Assembly (NCBI GenBank): GCA_034008185.1
Contig: CM067086.1
Span: forward strand, 10,478,507-10,542,506
From: Gorsachius magnificus
Taxonomy: Eukaryota > Chordata > Aves > Pelecaniformes > Ardeidae
Reading direction: 5' to 3'
Length of the DNA stretch: 64,000 bases
This document shows, one piece after another, positions 1 through 12,417 of the stretch. Numbering within the stretch: position 1 is the stretch's first letter; every line of letters starts with the position of its first letter. The position numbers and the translations under genes were made by a program. The notes under the pieces are model-generated. The model did no database searches, was not told the DNA's origin, and saw nothing but the letters and a program-made list of their open reading frames with translations.

Positions 1-1488
1 TGACTATACAGGACGCTTTCTTTTTGTTTTTCATACGAATATTGGAAGACATATTTTATGCAAAATTTCCCAAAGTTATCATAACTTTACACAAATTAGT
101 AAATTACTTGACTTCACTAAGAGCTGTGTTTTCAGACTCCAGCTCCCACCTTACTGAACACCTGAGTGACAGACAGTCTGAGGTCCCACAGATAACCTGC
201 AAAGCACAGCCCTGGCTCATGGCACAGACCAAGGTTCCATCACGTGGAGCTGAGCCCTGCAGACCAGAGAATGCACTGTCAGGAGATCTCTCTCTCTCTG
301 AGAACAGCTTTGAAGTGTTTAATGTAAAAGAAAGGAGAGAAAAGTTGATTAAAGAGGAATGTGGTTTTAACAAAGACATTATTTTTTATTCCTGTAGTAC
401 TTGTGCATAAGAGAGGCACATGAAAGCCCCTGGAGAAACAGACACGCAAAGCGCCCTTCAGAACGAGTATTTGGCTTTTCAAGCAACTGATGTTCAAGCA
501 TACTTTCCACAAAGCTCAAGCAAATGAGATTTTTGGCAAAAAGGCATTGCTTTGACATGTCAGCTACCTGCCCAAGCTTTCTCAGGTGGTTACAAGAAAA
601 ACACCCAAGATTTCAAAGTGGAAAGTTATCCTTAGTGCCCACAGGGTTACCCAGTCCCTTCCTGCAGGATAGTTTCTTAGCATAAATCCATTACAAAAGA
701 GGTTCTGGCCCAGGTGCTCCAGAGAAGTGTTAACTACTTGTTCTTTCCACATTGGGACCTTCACTCCCACCAGTCCTTATTAATGTTCACACTGGTGGTT
801 TCAGATTCGCAGGCAATCATTGCACTGTTAACAGACAGCTGTAAAGTAGGATGAAGATTTTTTTTCTAGGTAGTAACAAAGGAGGAGAAGAACAATCCCA
901 ACCCCCTAATCCTTCTCATTCAAAAGCTGAAAAGAGGGAATCTGTCTAAATCCCCTTGCTGGGAGCTAGAGGCCAAGTTGCAACTTACTGCCATATGGTT
1001 ACTGTGCCAATAAGCAATCCAGAAGAGAATTACCAAACAACATGGTCGTCTTCATATCCCATTCCCTTTCATGGGGAAGGAGAAGGGAGAGAGAATTTTG
1101 TTGCACAAATCTTAAGTGGAAAAATGATAATGTTTTCCCACTGTAGAGCATTGGCCAAAGCCTGAAGTGGCATGAATAAATACCACTGGAAAGAAGGGCA
1201 GGAGGAAAGGAGGAAAAGGAGAATCACACAAGCTCTACCTTTCTTGTGATATGGCATATTAAAAATGCCATTGAAGTTTACTGCATATGAAAAATTTTTG
1301 ATTGCTTTTTCTCTGGGACTGTGGAATCTTAAACAAGCCAGAGACTTAGAAAGTTTATTTTGTTTCTTGGGCTGTCTCTTCTGCCTGACACAAATTTTCC
1401 GACTGTCCACGTACAGCTCCTTGTTGGCATCAGTCATCACACAGTCAGAGTGCCAGAGAAATATAATCCAAGTGGTACAAAATGTGTC

Positions 1489-1500
1489 GGGGGGGGGGGG
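1489..1500. repeat. 12-nt G run
   Basis: An uninterrupted G run in the leftmost intron; a second one of equal length is at 38069-38080. Confidence 0.95.
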
Positions 1501-4500
1501 ACGGGACGACAGATAAAGTGCAAAATTTCTCTCAAAAATCTTGAGACAGCTCTGCTAGTTACCTTGAACCACCAATTTCACATCCCATTGAACACCTTCA
1601 ATTCTAGCATTCAGACTGTACGACAAGGTGCTCAGCATCTTGCAGGACTGGGCTGCATGCAAACATCCTACTCAAAGAAGATTAGTAGCTGTATTTGGTA
1701 GGAAAGAAAGAAGCAGAATATCAAGAAATTGCAGCTCCATCAGGCCAAATAATCACGTATGTTACAGAAGATTTAAGGGTTTTTTAAAGTATATATGTTT
1801 CTACATAGTGATGCTTCATAGTGCAAGGAGACTGAGAAAAAACAAAGTCTCACGGAAGGAAAGTGATTGCAGGGCAGGTAACAGAGACTCAGACAGACTC
1901 TCGAGGATGCATCTTTTATAAAAGATGAAGGGAGCTGCAAGCTGTTGTCCCTTAGGTAAAGCAGGGCTGGTCTGCAGGTTCTAAATCACTCCTCAGTGGG
2001 GGCTGATCTGGCTCTCACTGCAGGAAATGGAAACTCTCTGGTTACTTACATGAGAAATGGATGTTTTTGCTGTAGAATAAATTCTGTCTTCTAGGCATGA
2101 TTCTGTATTGGATAATTAAACAGAGGCTCATTCCTTCCACTGCAGAAAGTAGTGGAAGAAATTCTCTAGTTTACATTCAGCATGGCAGACCAGACAACCT
2201 GACAGTATTAAGAAAGCACTTAAAGATCTTTGGATAAAAAAATACCAGAAGAAACGTCAGCCATTCATACTTCTCCTGGGTTTAGACATAAGATCTGGGA
2301 GCTATTACACAGGCCACGGGTACAGTAGCTGCATCTCTAAACATCTCCTTCTTCAATGCACAGCTGGTAACTCAAAAAAATTTTTCCTGAGACAAAGAAA
2401 GGGACTTCTAACTCAATATTGGGCTGCGCCAGATGTGACCAAGAGAAGACATAGTTGTGTCTCCTGTAGCCTGTGCTCAGAGACAGTGCAGACCAGTTAG
2501 AGAGTGGCAATGGTAAATTCTCCCTCACAAGCTGTTTTCTGGCATGTGTTTGTTGTCAAATTTCTCTCACCTTTTTTTGTGGAGGTTTTTGTGACAAGGG
2601 AAAGTGAAGGAAATCTTTATTACTGGCCAAAGCTCACCGTCTGTTTACTGAGCACACTTCCCCTCTTTGTCCTAACACACATGTTTTTACCTTTTAACCT
2701 GCAGGTTGGCAGATTCTACAAGTGTTATGGTATGACAGACTACTGGAAAGAAGCATTCCCAGGCAGCAGGTGAGCCTGGTCAGGCCTATCATTGCTGTGA
2801 TTAGTTTGTAAGAATTATATCCTGCTTTTGTCAATAAAAAATAAACAACAAGGAAATATGGAATGAGCTTTCACTTTAGTAATCTGCCCAAAAGCTTAGC
2901 TACTCTTGCTTCTCCATTTGACCTTGCTACAGGGCTGAGGAACAATAGTTTACTCTTACTACTAAAACATTGCCACTTATCTCCTATTTAAATTTGCATA
3001 TTTTAACTTGAGCTACAAGCCCATGCTATGATTTTGTCTGCTAGATTAAAGGATCCCCAATACTGTTTTTCGAGGTAGGCAGAGAGACGGGAACAGGGCT
3101 GCCTCTCAGCTGCTAACTGTGCTGCTTTCTAGTGGGGCCTCGCAACTCCCAAAACAACAGATTGAAATAGGAGGACAAGCGTCAACGCTTCCTGAACATC
3201 CCGGGCGTAACACGGACAGCCCTAAGCCGTCTCTGTCCGTGAGATTAGGGAAATGCTGTTGTTTGTTCTGGAAGACTTTGCCCTTGAATACAAGTACACT
3301 CTGCTCCCCTTTTGCTCCACAAAGCTAACAGAGACATGCCTGTGGGATGACTTCCCCCAGTATTTACATATTTATGCTTCTGTCCCGTATTAGTCACTGT
3401 TTCTGTCTGGAGCCCATAACCTTTGGTCAGGTCTGGGATCCACCTGGACTTTCTACAGTTGTGCTGGAAGGGAGATTCCTCCCAGCAGTCCAAAATACTT
3501 TGGGGAGGGGTAGGGAGGATTTTGTCCTTAACAGGATAAAAGGGGTTTTTGGGTCTTCCCACCTCATAGGTGCCTAGCTTCTCATGGGGCAAGCGCTGCA
3601 GAGGAGGGTTTCACGGGGCTGCAGCATTCCAGGTGACAGACCGCTGGTCTGTGTTGGGCCAGGGCATGTGTACTGGCAGAGGAGCAGAGAAACACAGAGG
3701 GAAAAAACTTGCCTTCAGAAGACAAAGTCATCTGTGGCCACTGATATGCAGAAGCTTTAGCGGCACTCAAGTTCGTTGTCATCCAACATTGCCTCAGCCA
3801 CATCCCCTCAGATCTCCCTTGCACACCGGTAAAAACTTGTGGGTTTATTCACAAATTTACAGTATTTCATGAGATATTATAAATTCAGCTGGCTCACACT
3901 TAAGCATAGTTAATGACCCAACAAATTTCAGTGCCAACACCACCCGAAGCGTGCCCATCCTGATGCTCCTGCCAGCCCCCAGCTCCCTGCTCTGCCCCTT
4001 TCCCAGCACAGGAGCTCCTGGTGTGGCCTGGCCAAGGGGCCCATCTAGTTTGGAGAAACTCTGCAAAATGAGTAATTCCTACTGCATCTGGGCCAGCACA
4101 GGCTGCTGGGTGAGGGAGAACGTGGCACTGGGCAGGAGCAAACAAGGGGAGCAGGAGCAGGGACCTCCTGAGCTGGCACTGCCACTTAGAGAAACGCCTG
4201 GCCCACCTTTGGGGCACATTTCCAAATTCACCTATATGGTTTAGGGGCGTAAAACCCATTGCTGTCAACAGAGATTTTTTTTTCCTTGAGGCCCATGCTC
4301 CTGCTTCGCTGAGAAGTAGCTGGAATATCTTATATAAAAACAAAATTCACAACAGTGAAAAGTTATTTTGTCTGATACAAAAGCAGGGACACTATAGAAG
4401 CCTTTCACAGCCCCAAAAGCTTCAGAAAAGCCACTGAATGGAATGCTCTAGGATTTAGATCCACAGCAAAAGACAAGCCTCATCCGAACACTCCCACTGA

Positions 4501-4985
4501 TTCTGGCTGGCACTGGAGTGGACCCACAAGTGAAATGTAAGCAAAATATGCTCAGAGTCCTTCGCAATATAGTGGATTACAGCAAGAGTGTTTTTTATTT
4601 ATAAAACATGGGGTTATAACAAAGGGCATTGAGATGCCCAGGGCCTTCCTTTCCCCCTCTCCAAACATTTAGGGGAAAAGGCAAAGAGACTGTTCTCACA
4701 CACATGGATACATCACCTCCTCAGCAAACATGTCCACAAATTTGATTCGACAGCATACAACTAGAACAAGCAGAGAAATATTTTTCTTCCAATGTTTGCT
4801 TTCTATTTATTTTCTGATGCTACCTTCGTGCCTGCAGCAATGCCAGCGTTCCCCAAGCCCCAGAACCCACTGATTTTCATCTGCTACCTGGCCTTTGAAA
4901 CCCCGGAGGGCTGCACTAAAGCAGCTCTCCCTCTGCAGCCAGCAGGTGTGGAATCATTTCAGAGTTGGGGTGAACAGACAAAATG

Positions 4986-5495
4986 AATCATAGAATCATA
5001 GAATGTTTTGGGTTGGAAGGGACCCCTAGAGGTCATCTAGTCCAACCCCCCTGCAGTGAGCAGGGACACCGCTAACCAGATCAGGTTGCTCAGAGCCCCG
5101 TCCAACCTGGCCTTGAATGTTCCCAGGGACAGGGCCTCCACTACCTCTCTGGGCAACCCGTTCCAGTGGTTTACCACCCTCATTGTAAAGAATTTCCTCC
5201 TTATATCCAGTCTAAACCTACCCTGGTTTAGTTTAAAACCATCACCCCTTGTCCTGTCACAGCTGGCCCTACCAAAAAGATTTTCCCCATCTTTCCTATA
5301 GGCCCCCTTTAGGTACTGAAAGGCCGCAATCAGGTCTCCCCGCAGCCTTCTCTTCTCCAGGCTGAACAACCCCAACTCCCTCAGCCTGTCCTCTATAAGA
5401 GAGGTGCTCCAGCCCTTGGATCATTTTTGTAGCCCTCCTCTGAACCCGCTCCAACAGTTCCATGTCCTTCTTGTGCTGAGGGCTCCAGAGCTGGA
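4986..5495 (-). mobile_element. CR1 LINE, 3' fragment
   Basis: On the plus strand this begins with ATCATAGAATCATAGAAT, the reverse complement of the CR1 3' terminal octamer repeat, followed by the well-known 3' UTR word order (GGTTGGAAGGGACC, AGGTCATCTAGTCCAACC). The minus strand then shows the relic of the C-terminal end of the reverse-transcriptase ORF, with words such as [20 protein letters not shown] and [15 protein letters not shown]. About 510 bp remain; the 5' part is truncated, as usual for CR1. Stops and frameshifts make it dead. Its sequence is close to the consensus as I remember it, so it is among the younger copies here. It lies in the same direction as the gene. Confidence 0.93.
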
Positions 5496-8400
5496 AACAT
5501 GGGAACGTAAAAAGGGGCTCCCAGCTGGAACAGGGACTGGAACTGGGATGGGACATACAGTCTCAGTTTGCTTTCAGCAGATGTTTAAGGAATTGGGAGC
5601 TTTAAGTTACCTCTTTAGAAGTTGTTGTTATTATTATTTCAGGTTTCTCTATTGTTATCTTTATTTCTCTGTGCTCTTCTTGACTGTTCATGGAAAGCAA
5701 AATACTGAAAGGTCACCAGCAGATTCAAATTCATTTTTGAAGGTGAACAAATAGCCGCAGGGATTTATTCACCCAATGTCAAGCAGAAAAAAAATATATA
5801 AGCAACTTATTGGGAAAAAACCAAACCCAAACCTAACTGCACGTATCTAACCAAGGCAACCTCACAGTCCTGTCATTCAAAACTTTACTATTGTTTCCTC
5901 CTTGCTGGTAGCATCACTTTCTGTGTTGAAAACCTCTTCTGTGCAAAGATCAAGGACTATAAATTTTCATATTGTGGGCACTATAAGAACCATAAAAAAG
6001 GATTTATTGAATGAATCTCACTTCACTAGGCATGATTTTCCCAAACTTGTATAATGTGTGAAATCATTTATTGCTTGGAGACCTGTTAAACAGGCAGCCA
6101 CAAAAGCCCATTGCATCTCATTGTTTGAAGCCTAAACCTCAACATCATTTATTTCTAAGCTATTTTTTGGGTACATGCAGAAATCAAACCCTTGTAAAAT
6201 CTTTTTAATTTCCTGCTCTCGTTCTTTGGGCCCACAGACTGGACCTGTAAGTTATTTCACTTTTTTTTTTTTTTTCCACATTACTGGTAAACTCCTTCAG
6301 TTTCAGCCATGATGCCCATAAACAAAATTCACGTCAGACGAGGCAAAGGTTCCAAGACAGACAGTTATTAGCTCAAAGCCAGAGTGTTTCATTTTAGACT
6401 TCATCCCCATTTAAACCATGAAAACTTCAGCAAGTATTGAATTTAAATCCACTGTCACTTTCTCCAGGCCTTTGTCAAAGGACTCATTATTAGTTTCTAT
6501 TTTACAGTACCTCCCAGATCCCCATGCCGAGAGGGGCCACACTGGATCAAGTAAAGCTGCATGCACACACCGAGCAAGAGATAATTTCTGTCCTGGAGCA
6601 TTTAGGATCACAGACAGAAGATAAGAAAGAGGTGCTACGTTTCCAGCATGTGTCACAGCAGGTCAGAGGGTTCAGAAGGGAGAGCTCAGGATTCACAAGT
6701 CTTAAGCCAGGGCCTTATCTACCACATCAGACTTTGTCATACTCTTTTTAAACAAAACAAAGTATATGTGTGTAATAAAGGGCACATGCGGATATAATAA
6801 AGTATATGAACAAAAAACTTTTTGTAAGACAGGTTCTGTCCCTTCTTACAGGAGCAACCACAAACCCTCTTAAGCCTCTTGTACCCATCTGAATCCTCTC
6901 CTTCCTCAAAGTACGTGCTTGTGGCCCCTAACCCAATGGCTTGCTCTCACAACAGAAACAACAGTTTGCTGGAGAACAGTTTTTGCAGGAGAGCTCAATG
7001 TTTGGATATGTGTTTACCAAAAGGGATATTTACAATTTCTGGTTCCTGTTGATCCTGGTGCCCTATTTCTGTGTGCCAAAAGGGAAAGCAGCAGCGCTTT
7101 GCCTGTAAGCAGGACTCTGTTATCCTCTGCTCTGAGGCCTGTAGGCAGCGATCAGGAGAAAGCCAATTGCACAGGCAAGCCTGAGCTGTTCGCTTTCAGT
7201 CTGGCTCGCAATGTGTATAAAAGCCTGGTTGCCTGATGAAGTCTTGGGTTACAATGAGCCCTCAGCATCGGCAACGCAACTGTTTTCCAAGCCAAGCTGC
7301 CTTAAGCTCAAAGTAGGTTTAATTGTTGCTTCTTTTCTCTGAACAGTGCCCAGAAGCATTATATGGCATTGGCTAGGCCGGCTGTCCCAGAGAAACACTC
7401 CAGGGAATGGCTGTTTTCTGTCCCAGCCCTCACGGCTGAGGGCATCTCCTGCAGCAAGCCATCCCCACAGTATTGTGCCCACGGTCCACAGATCGAGGCT
7501 CAGGGTACTTTGCCAAACCAGGACAACACTGCAACGGAGCAACTGGGAACTCCGAAGCAGAGCAACAGTTGGCAGCAGCACAGCACAGCCCTCTTTTTCT
7601 CCATTCCATTTCTATGATTTTCCATCCAAATCATCGTGCCATTTGAAGGAACGCAGACCTGAGTTACAGTCAGGCTTGTGGGTGCCACTAATTCTGCTAG
7701 ATGAATGGTAAAATAGAAACAGACAGAACGACATAATTAAGCATGCTGTAGAAAGAAAGTCAGAAGGAACATGCCAACAGTATTTTCGAAAGCCACCTAC
7801 CCCAATATTCACAGTGTGACTCATATCTACTAAAAGTTCTGCAGAAACCCTGGACTAGCTACACAGTTCTCACCAGGAGTTTATGTGAAATTAAGTCATC
7901 CCAAATGGTCATTCAAACTAAGGGTTACTGACAAGGGAAGGGATGAAATAAAATGTTCTTGTTGTTCTAGACAACAAAAGAGACTGCTAAGGAAGTAACT
8001 TTATAACCTGAGAAGGGTCTGCAGCTTTAAGAAATTCTCCCCTAAAGGTTGTAAAGCTTTTACTATGTGAAGTATTTTTGCTATTATATACACTGGCGGC
8101 CACTAAGTGCAGCTATTATTTCTGGCGGTCATTCAGAGAAGGTCAGGCTGATAAAGTGTTTAACAGAGTTTGTTTGGGTAGATCCATCTGTGGTTTTAAC
8201 CACCCATACAGTCTTTTGTGTCTTTTTAAAAGATGCTGGATGTTCCTGAGTCTAATAAAATATGGTCTTCGTTTTTATTTGCCATCTTTTATTATTTATC
8301 AGGCCACAGCAAAGACGTCTTCTTTACAATGTCCACACTTTTCTATATGTCCACACAAGCATCTGAAAAGGAGTGATTCTTTGCTATGGGACAGGGGTGC

Positions 8401-9137
8401 AGCCTCACAGAGCTCCCATTTCCTTGGTAAAGGTCATGTGGAGTTGTGACCTGTTGCTCTCACTCCTTACACCTTGGAAGAGCCAAGGAGGGGACAATCA
8501 AAGGGCAGGGAAGTAAGAGGTATGTTGAGAGGATGTAGCAAGGAGCCCAAGATGGAGCTTCAGAAAGGAAACGTTTTCAGGTCACCTGAGCACCAGGAAA
8601 AATACTGTAACTAGTTGGGATTGACATTAATAGCATTCTTAACACTCCCATCGGATGGGTTTGGTAATGCTGAATTTGAAACCTAGCTCCATTATAAACA
8701 ATCTGTACTGCACGGCACAAACCAGGTGAACTCTCAGCACCCCACTTCCCTGCCTGGCTGCACTGCATGGCCACAAGGTGAAGCGCCTCAGTGACAATCT
8801 CTGCTACCGTTTATGAGTACTCTTCCAAAATCTGAAATGAAACATGCTAGGACTATATTGCTTCAAAACGCTGTGCAAACATTTGCTGACTACAAAGCAG
8901 GTGAGTGTTGGTATCTCCATTTTACAGGTGGGAAAGTAAGACAGAACAAGTGGCTTGTAGACAGTGACTACTAGCAAATGTGTGCCCCGGCTGATGCAGA
9001 CAGCTTCCATTGATGCAAATATTATTTAAATTCTACAGTGAGAGGATTCTCACATCTGACAACCATTCTGGATGTTTCATAAAGCTTTTTGTATCCAGAC
9101 ATAGTACTGTCCTGAATGCGTGGTTCAGGCCACTTAC

Positions 9138-9286
9138 CTGAGCTTATCTGCTACAAAAATCACACGGCGCTCCAACAGGAGAGAAGCGAAGATCCTGATG
9201 ATCTGACGAACACTGAGGCACTTGAAAAGGCATTCAAAGTCCACATGTTCCAGGCGCGAGTCCATGGGCCGCCGCAGCTCAATGAC
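9138..9286 (-). CDS. DENND2B: DENND2B cDENN core exon (last exon visible)
   Basis: This 149-nt exon encodes residues 816-864 plus two bases (AG) of a split codon. Acceptor GGATGTCTTCAG, donor GCTCAG|GTAAGT. The peptide has VIELRRPMDSRLEHVDFECL, then FKCLSVRQIIRIFASLLLER, then RVIFVADKL. The segment from FASLLLERR to VIFVADKL is the hallmark core helix-strand pair of the cDENN domain. The next exon should begin with the rest of a Ser codon and a TLSS-like sequence, but I find nothing like it in positions 1-9137, so about 245 C-terminal residues (end of cDENN and all of dDENN), the stop codon and the 3' UTR lie beyond the left edge. Confidence 0.98.
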
Positions 9287-12276
9287 CTGAAGACATCCAA
9301 CAAACATCAGTCAGCATCACGGGCCAGGGCTGACAGGGCCAGGGGTGTCCAGCACCCCAACCCAGGCCCTCCAGCACTGCTCCATGCTTTCCTGTTGAGG
9401 GGACACAGAGAACGCCCCCCATCCTCTTTTGCAAACTGAGGCTGGAGGCACAGCACTGCAGAGACATGGCATATTACACAATTTACTATCAAGTCATTCT
9501 TCCCAGAATACAGTTGTGTGCATTAAATCTGCTGTCATTTCCAAAGGAAGCATAATTTTGCCTTCTAAACACCCTGTCAGAGATATAAAGCCTGGCTGAG
9601 TCAACAGTATGAAGCAAGTAACAAACTGGAAACACTGGAGCTGGAAGCTTACAGGGTTGAAACAGCCATAAAGACAAGGTAAATTTGGTTATAAACTTGC
9701 CTAGCAATTCAGATTTACATCTAGATAGGAGCCAGGGACTGAGCTTAAAGGCCAGGCAAAATTCAGACCCAATTTACTTCACTTCCACTCTTCTATAAGG
9801 CATAATTCACTAGATAATGTTTAAAACCTTTTTTTGTCATAAAGATATGTACATATATATACTTAACTGGGGAGTCAGGACAAGGTCTTAGATGGTGACT
9901 TGTGACATCCCTTTAAAGTCTAATTTTCATACTTCATCCATGACCTCAGGCCCTCTCCTTCCTTTTCTCAAATGTCTTTTGCTTGACTCCTTTATTATAT
10001 CTTCCTTTTACTCTGCACTTGACATGCTCAGATGTGGAACTTGAAGGCAGAGGACAGAAAAAAGAAGAGGGAAAAATAACATGAAGAAGAGAGTGACAGA
10101 TGGAGAAAAATACAAAGTGCAAGACAGCCAATGATGAACTACTGAGGAATTTGAGGAAACAGAAGGAAAAGGGGAAAAAGTTGGCCAACTTGAAGCTGCA
10201 TTGAATTCTCTGAAGACATATTAGCAGGAACACATATACTCTCCTTTCCATATGTCCAAAAATCACCATCACTTTATTGCTTTAGACCACTTTTACGTTT
10301 TCATGCGCATGACACCACATGCCACGAGCATACTGTATTGGGTTTAAACTGGAGTAGCCCTTTAGAATTCCTCACAAACACACTGTTTTAAGGATATGAT
10401 CAAGACCACAGGATAGCGGAAACAAAACCAGTTCATACCAGTTTAGTTGTAATATTATTTGTGATCAGTAACACAGAACTGTAAAAAGAAAGTCACTGTT
10501 AGAACAGTATTTGTGCACAGATTTGAGGTTTTTTTTTTTTTAAAGCCTGAAATACAGAAACACTATGGTGCCAGAGTATTAGATACCCATCATTCAGCTG
10601 TCGCTCTAAACAGGAACAAGAATTAAATTGCGGAGTGATGGTGTACCATGAATACCTCCTTGGGAAATGCTACCTGCCTACCCCTTTCTCATGTTCAGCA
10701 AAGGTGCCCACTTCCATTCCTTAGCATTGGGACTGCAAGCTCACATCACGTTCATGTGCCAAATCATGAGGAGCTGGTTTTACCGCAAAACTTCCAATGC
10801 TAAAATCTTGCTGCAGGGTAGGATGCACTGCAAGTTATGGCAGCTTTTACAAATGCCATGGATGTTTTCTGTTGCCTGGAAAAGCCGCCTGCTTCAGTCT
10901 GCTCATCACAAAGAAATACTGTCTACTTCCCAATTAATCATCATCTTTGTTTGGGCCAGAGGAGCCACAATGGAAGGACAAGATTCTGTTCCTAATTAAG
11001 CCAGTGCATTCCATTTAAATAACAAGTTTTTACTAGCATAACAGAGAGCAAAGCTCTGCCAGAAAGAAAAAAAGTTGTTTGTTTGTTTGGAATTATCTCA
11101 ATGTTTTTCTCTGGGAGAGTTCAGAAGCTTGAGCAGAGGATAGAGAAGTTGCAGATCGTGGTTCCCAGATATATTCACATCAAAAAAGCACTATCAGATC
11201 TTACCACTGTTACATCAATGAGCCTTTCAGTTTTCCTTTGTTTCTCCAGAAGAAAATGCTTGTGACTTAAACATGCCTTGCAAGTCATTTATACAAGGAA
11301 CCTTTACATTTCATACCAAATGACATTACAAGCCCACTCTGTTGAAGTCAGTAGCATTACACTTGGAGAATATATGATTCAATGTAAAAATAGTAATAGC
11401 ACTGTAAAACTAACCCTAAGGAGTGTAAAATAACCCTAGAGGGGATTTTTTTTTTCCTACTTTCTCTAACTGGGCCAAATTCTATTCCCATCTGCAGTAA
11501 TGTTTCCTCTATATGCTTACCCATCTGAGTGGAGCTACTGTATACTTACATAAGCACATGCAGAGAGCAGAATTTGACATGGCGAATGGCTAGCAAGCCT
11601 CAAGTTACAAAAAACTTTTTAAGCAAGGCACCAATATTACCATTTTCCAGTAAGGCATATGTTGTATAATTCTAGGCTTCTAGCTTCTTGAGTCAGTAAT
11701 AAAAGGAAATGAAATCTGTTATATGTGCACACACACACACACACTTTTATATGACATACTTTTCCAAATATAGAGTATTTCTTTGAGGGCCAGTTAAAGG
11801 GTATTTATTGCCAAAAAGAGCCATTTAAATGCTGCTGGTCACTCCTCCTACCAAGGCCAGGACGAGCAGTAATGAGGTTTGCTACAACAACCAGCTGCTG
11901 AACTGTTCAAGTACAGTCATCATGGGAAACTTACACTTGCTTTTTATCACTGTGATAAAGCCCAGCAACATGTAGTCTGTTAACTACGCTAGGCCAGGCG
12001 TACAAGGACATTTGCGGTGTTTGTGCTTTCTTCTTAAACACACCTTATTAATAAACATAAAATAACAAATACATAACAATAAATTGGCTTATAATCATCA
12101 ACGGGAACTAGCATTAGCATATCAACACTGGTGCAGCTCCTGCGCTGCTCATTTTGAGGGTGTGCCACCTCACACACCTTGCAGCATCCGTATGGCTCTT
12201 GTTTTTCTTTTGCTGTTTGATATTGGAGTGGTGAGGGGGGAGGCTTTGACTTTTAATGTTTGCAGTTGCTTTTTAC
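9287..12276 (-). other. DENND2B intron, 3.0 kb
   Basis: An intron between two cDENN exons. Apart from a short CA microsatellite (11728-11744) and a 13-nt T run (10529-10541) I see nothing in it. Confidence 0.9.
11728..11744. repeat. CA microsatellite
   Basis: About 8.5 perfect CA units. Confidence 0.95.
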
Positions 12277-12417
12277 CTCATTTCCAGCTCCAGGCAGAAA
12301 GGTTTTGACTTTGATTGTCTTTCCAGGTGCAGGAAAAGGAGATTCCATCAGACTCCTCATAAATGGATAAACCAAGGCAGCAGATATTCCCCTTCTCCTT
12401 TCAACCTCATCCAGAAT
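12277..12417 (-). CDS. DENND2B: DENND2B cDENN exon (ILDEVERRRGIS)
   Basis: This 141-nt exon encodes 47 codons, residues 769-815, with phase 0 at both ends. The acceptor is CTTCCTAATGGATCAG, with a good pyrimidine tract just upstream (CTCTTTCTCTCTTATGTCTTCC), and the donor is AATGAG|GTAAAA. The peptide starts ILDEVERRRGISAALVYPFM, then RSLMESPFPAPGKTIKVKTF, and ends LPGAGNE. This is the first part of the central DENN domain, matching human ST5 except for conservative changes. It was chosen over the overlapping longer open frame because reading beyond either splice site loses all family similarity. Confidence 0.98.

Larger units (their letters stand above)
1..9137 (-). other. Partial DENND2B intron after the cDENN core exon
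   Basis: This is the 5' part of an intron more than 9.1 kb long. It holds the minus-strand CR1 fragment at 4986-5495, a 12-nt G run at 1489-1500, a 15-nt T run at 6261-6275 and a pair of small inverted repeats at 3177-3241. I checked the minus strand for the expected next exons of the gene and did not recognise them. The open frames here have no family similarity I can see. Confidence 0.8.

Noticed and set aside
5037..5556. Minus-strand open frames with [17 protein letters not shown] sequence.
   Set aside because: They are decayed pieces of the CR1 reverse-transcriptase ORF, not host genes; reported as a mobile element instead.
1..9137. Search for the remaining DENND2B C-terminal exons (TLSSCSHAVVALL-like, dDENN, KMKFLHKK end).
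   Set aside because: No matching minus-strand segment was recognised; they are presumed left of the window. A translated alignment would settle this.
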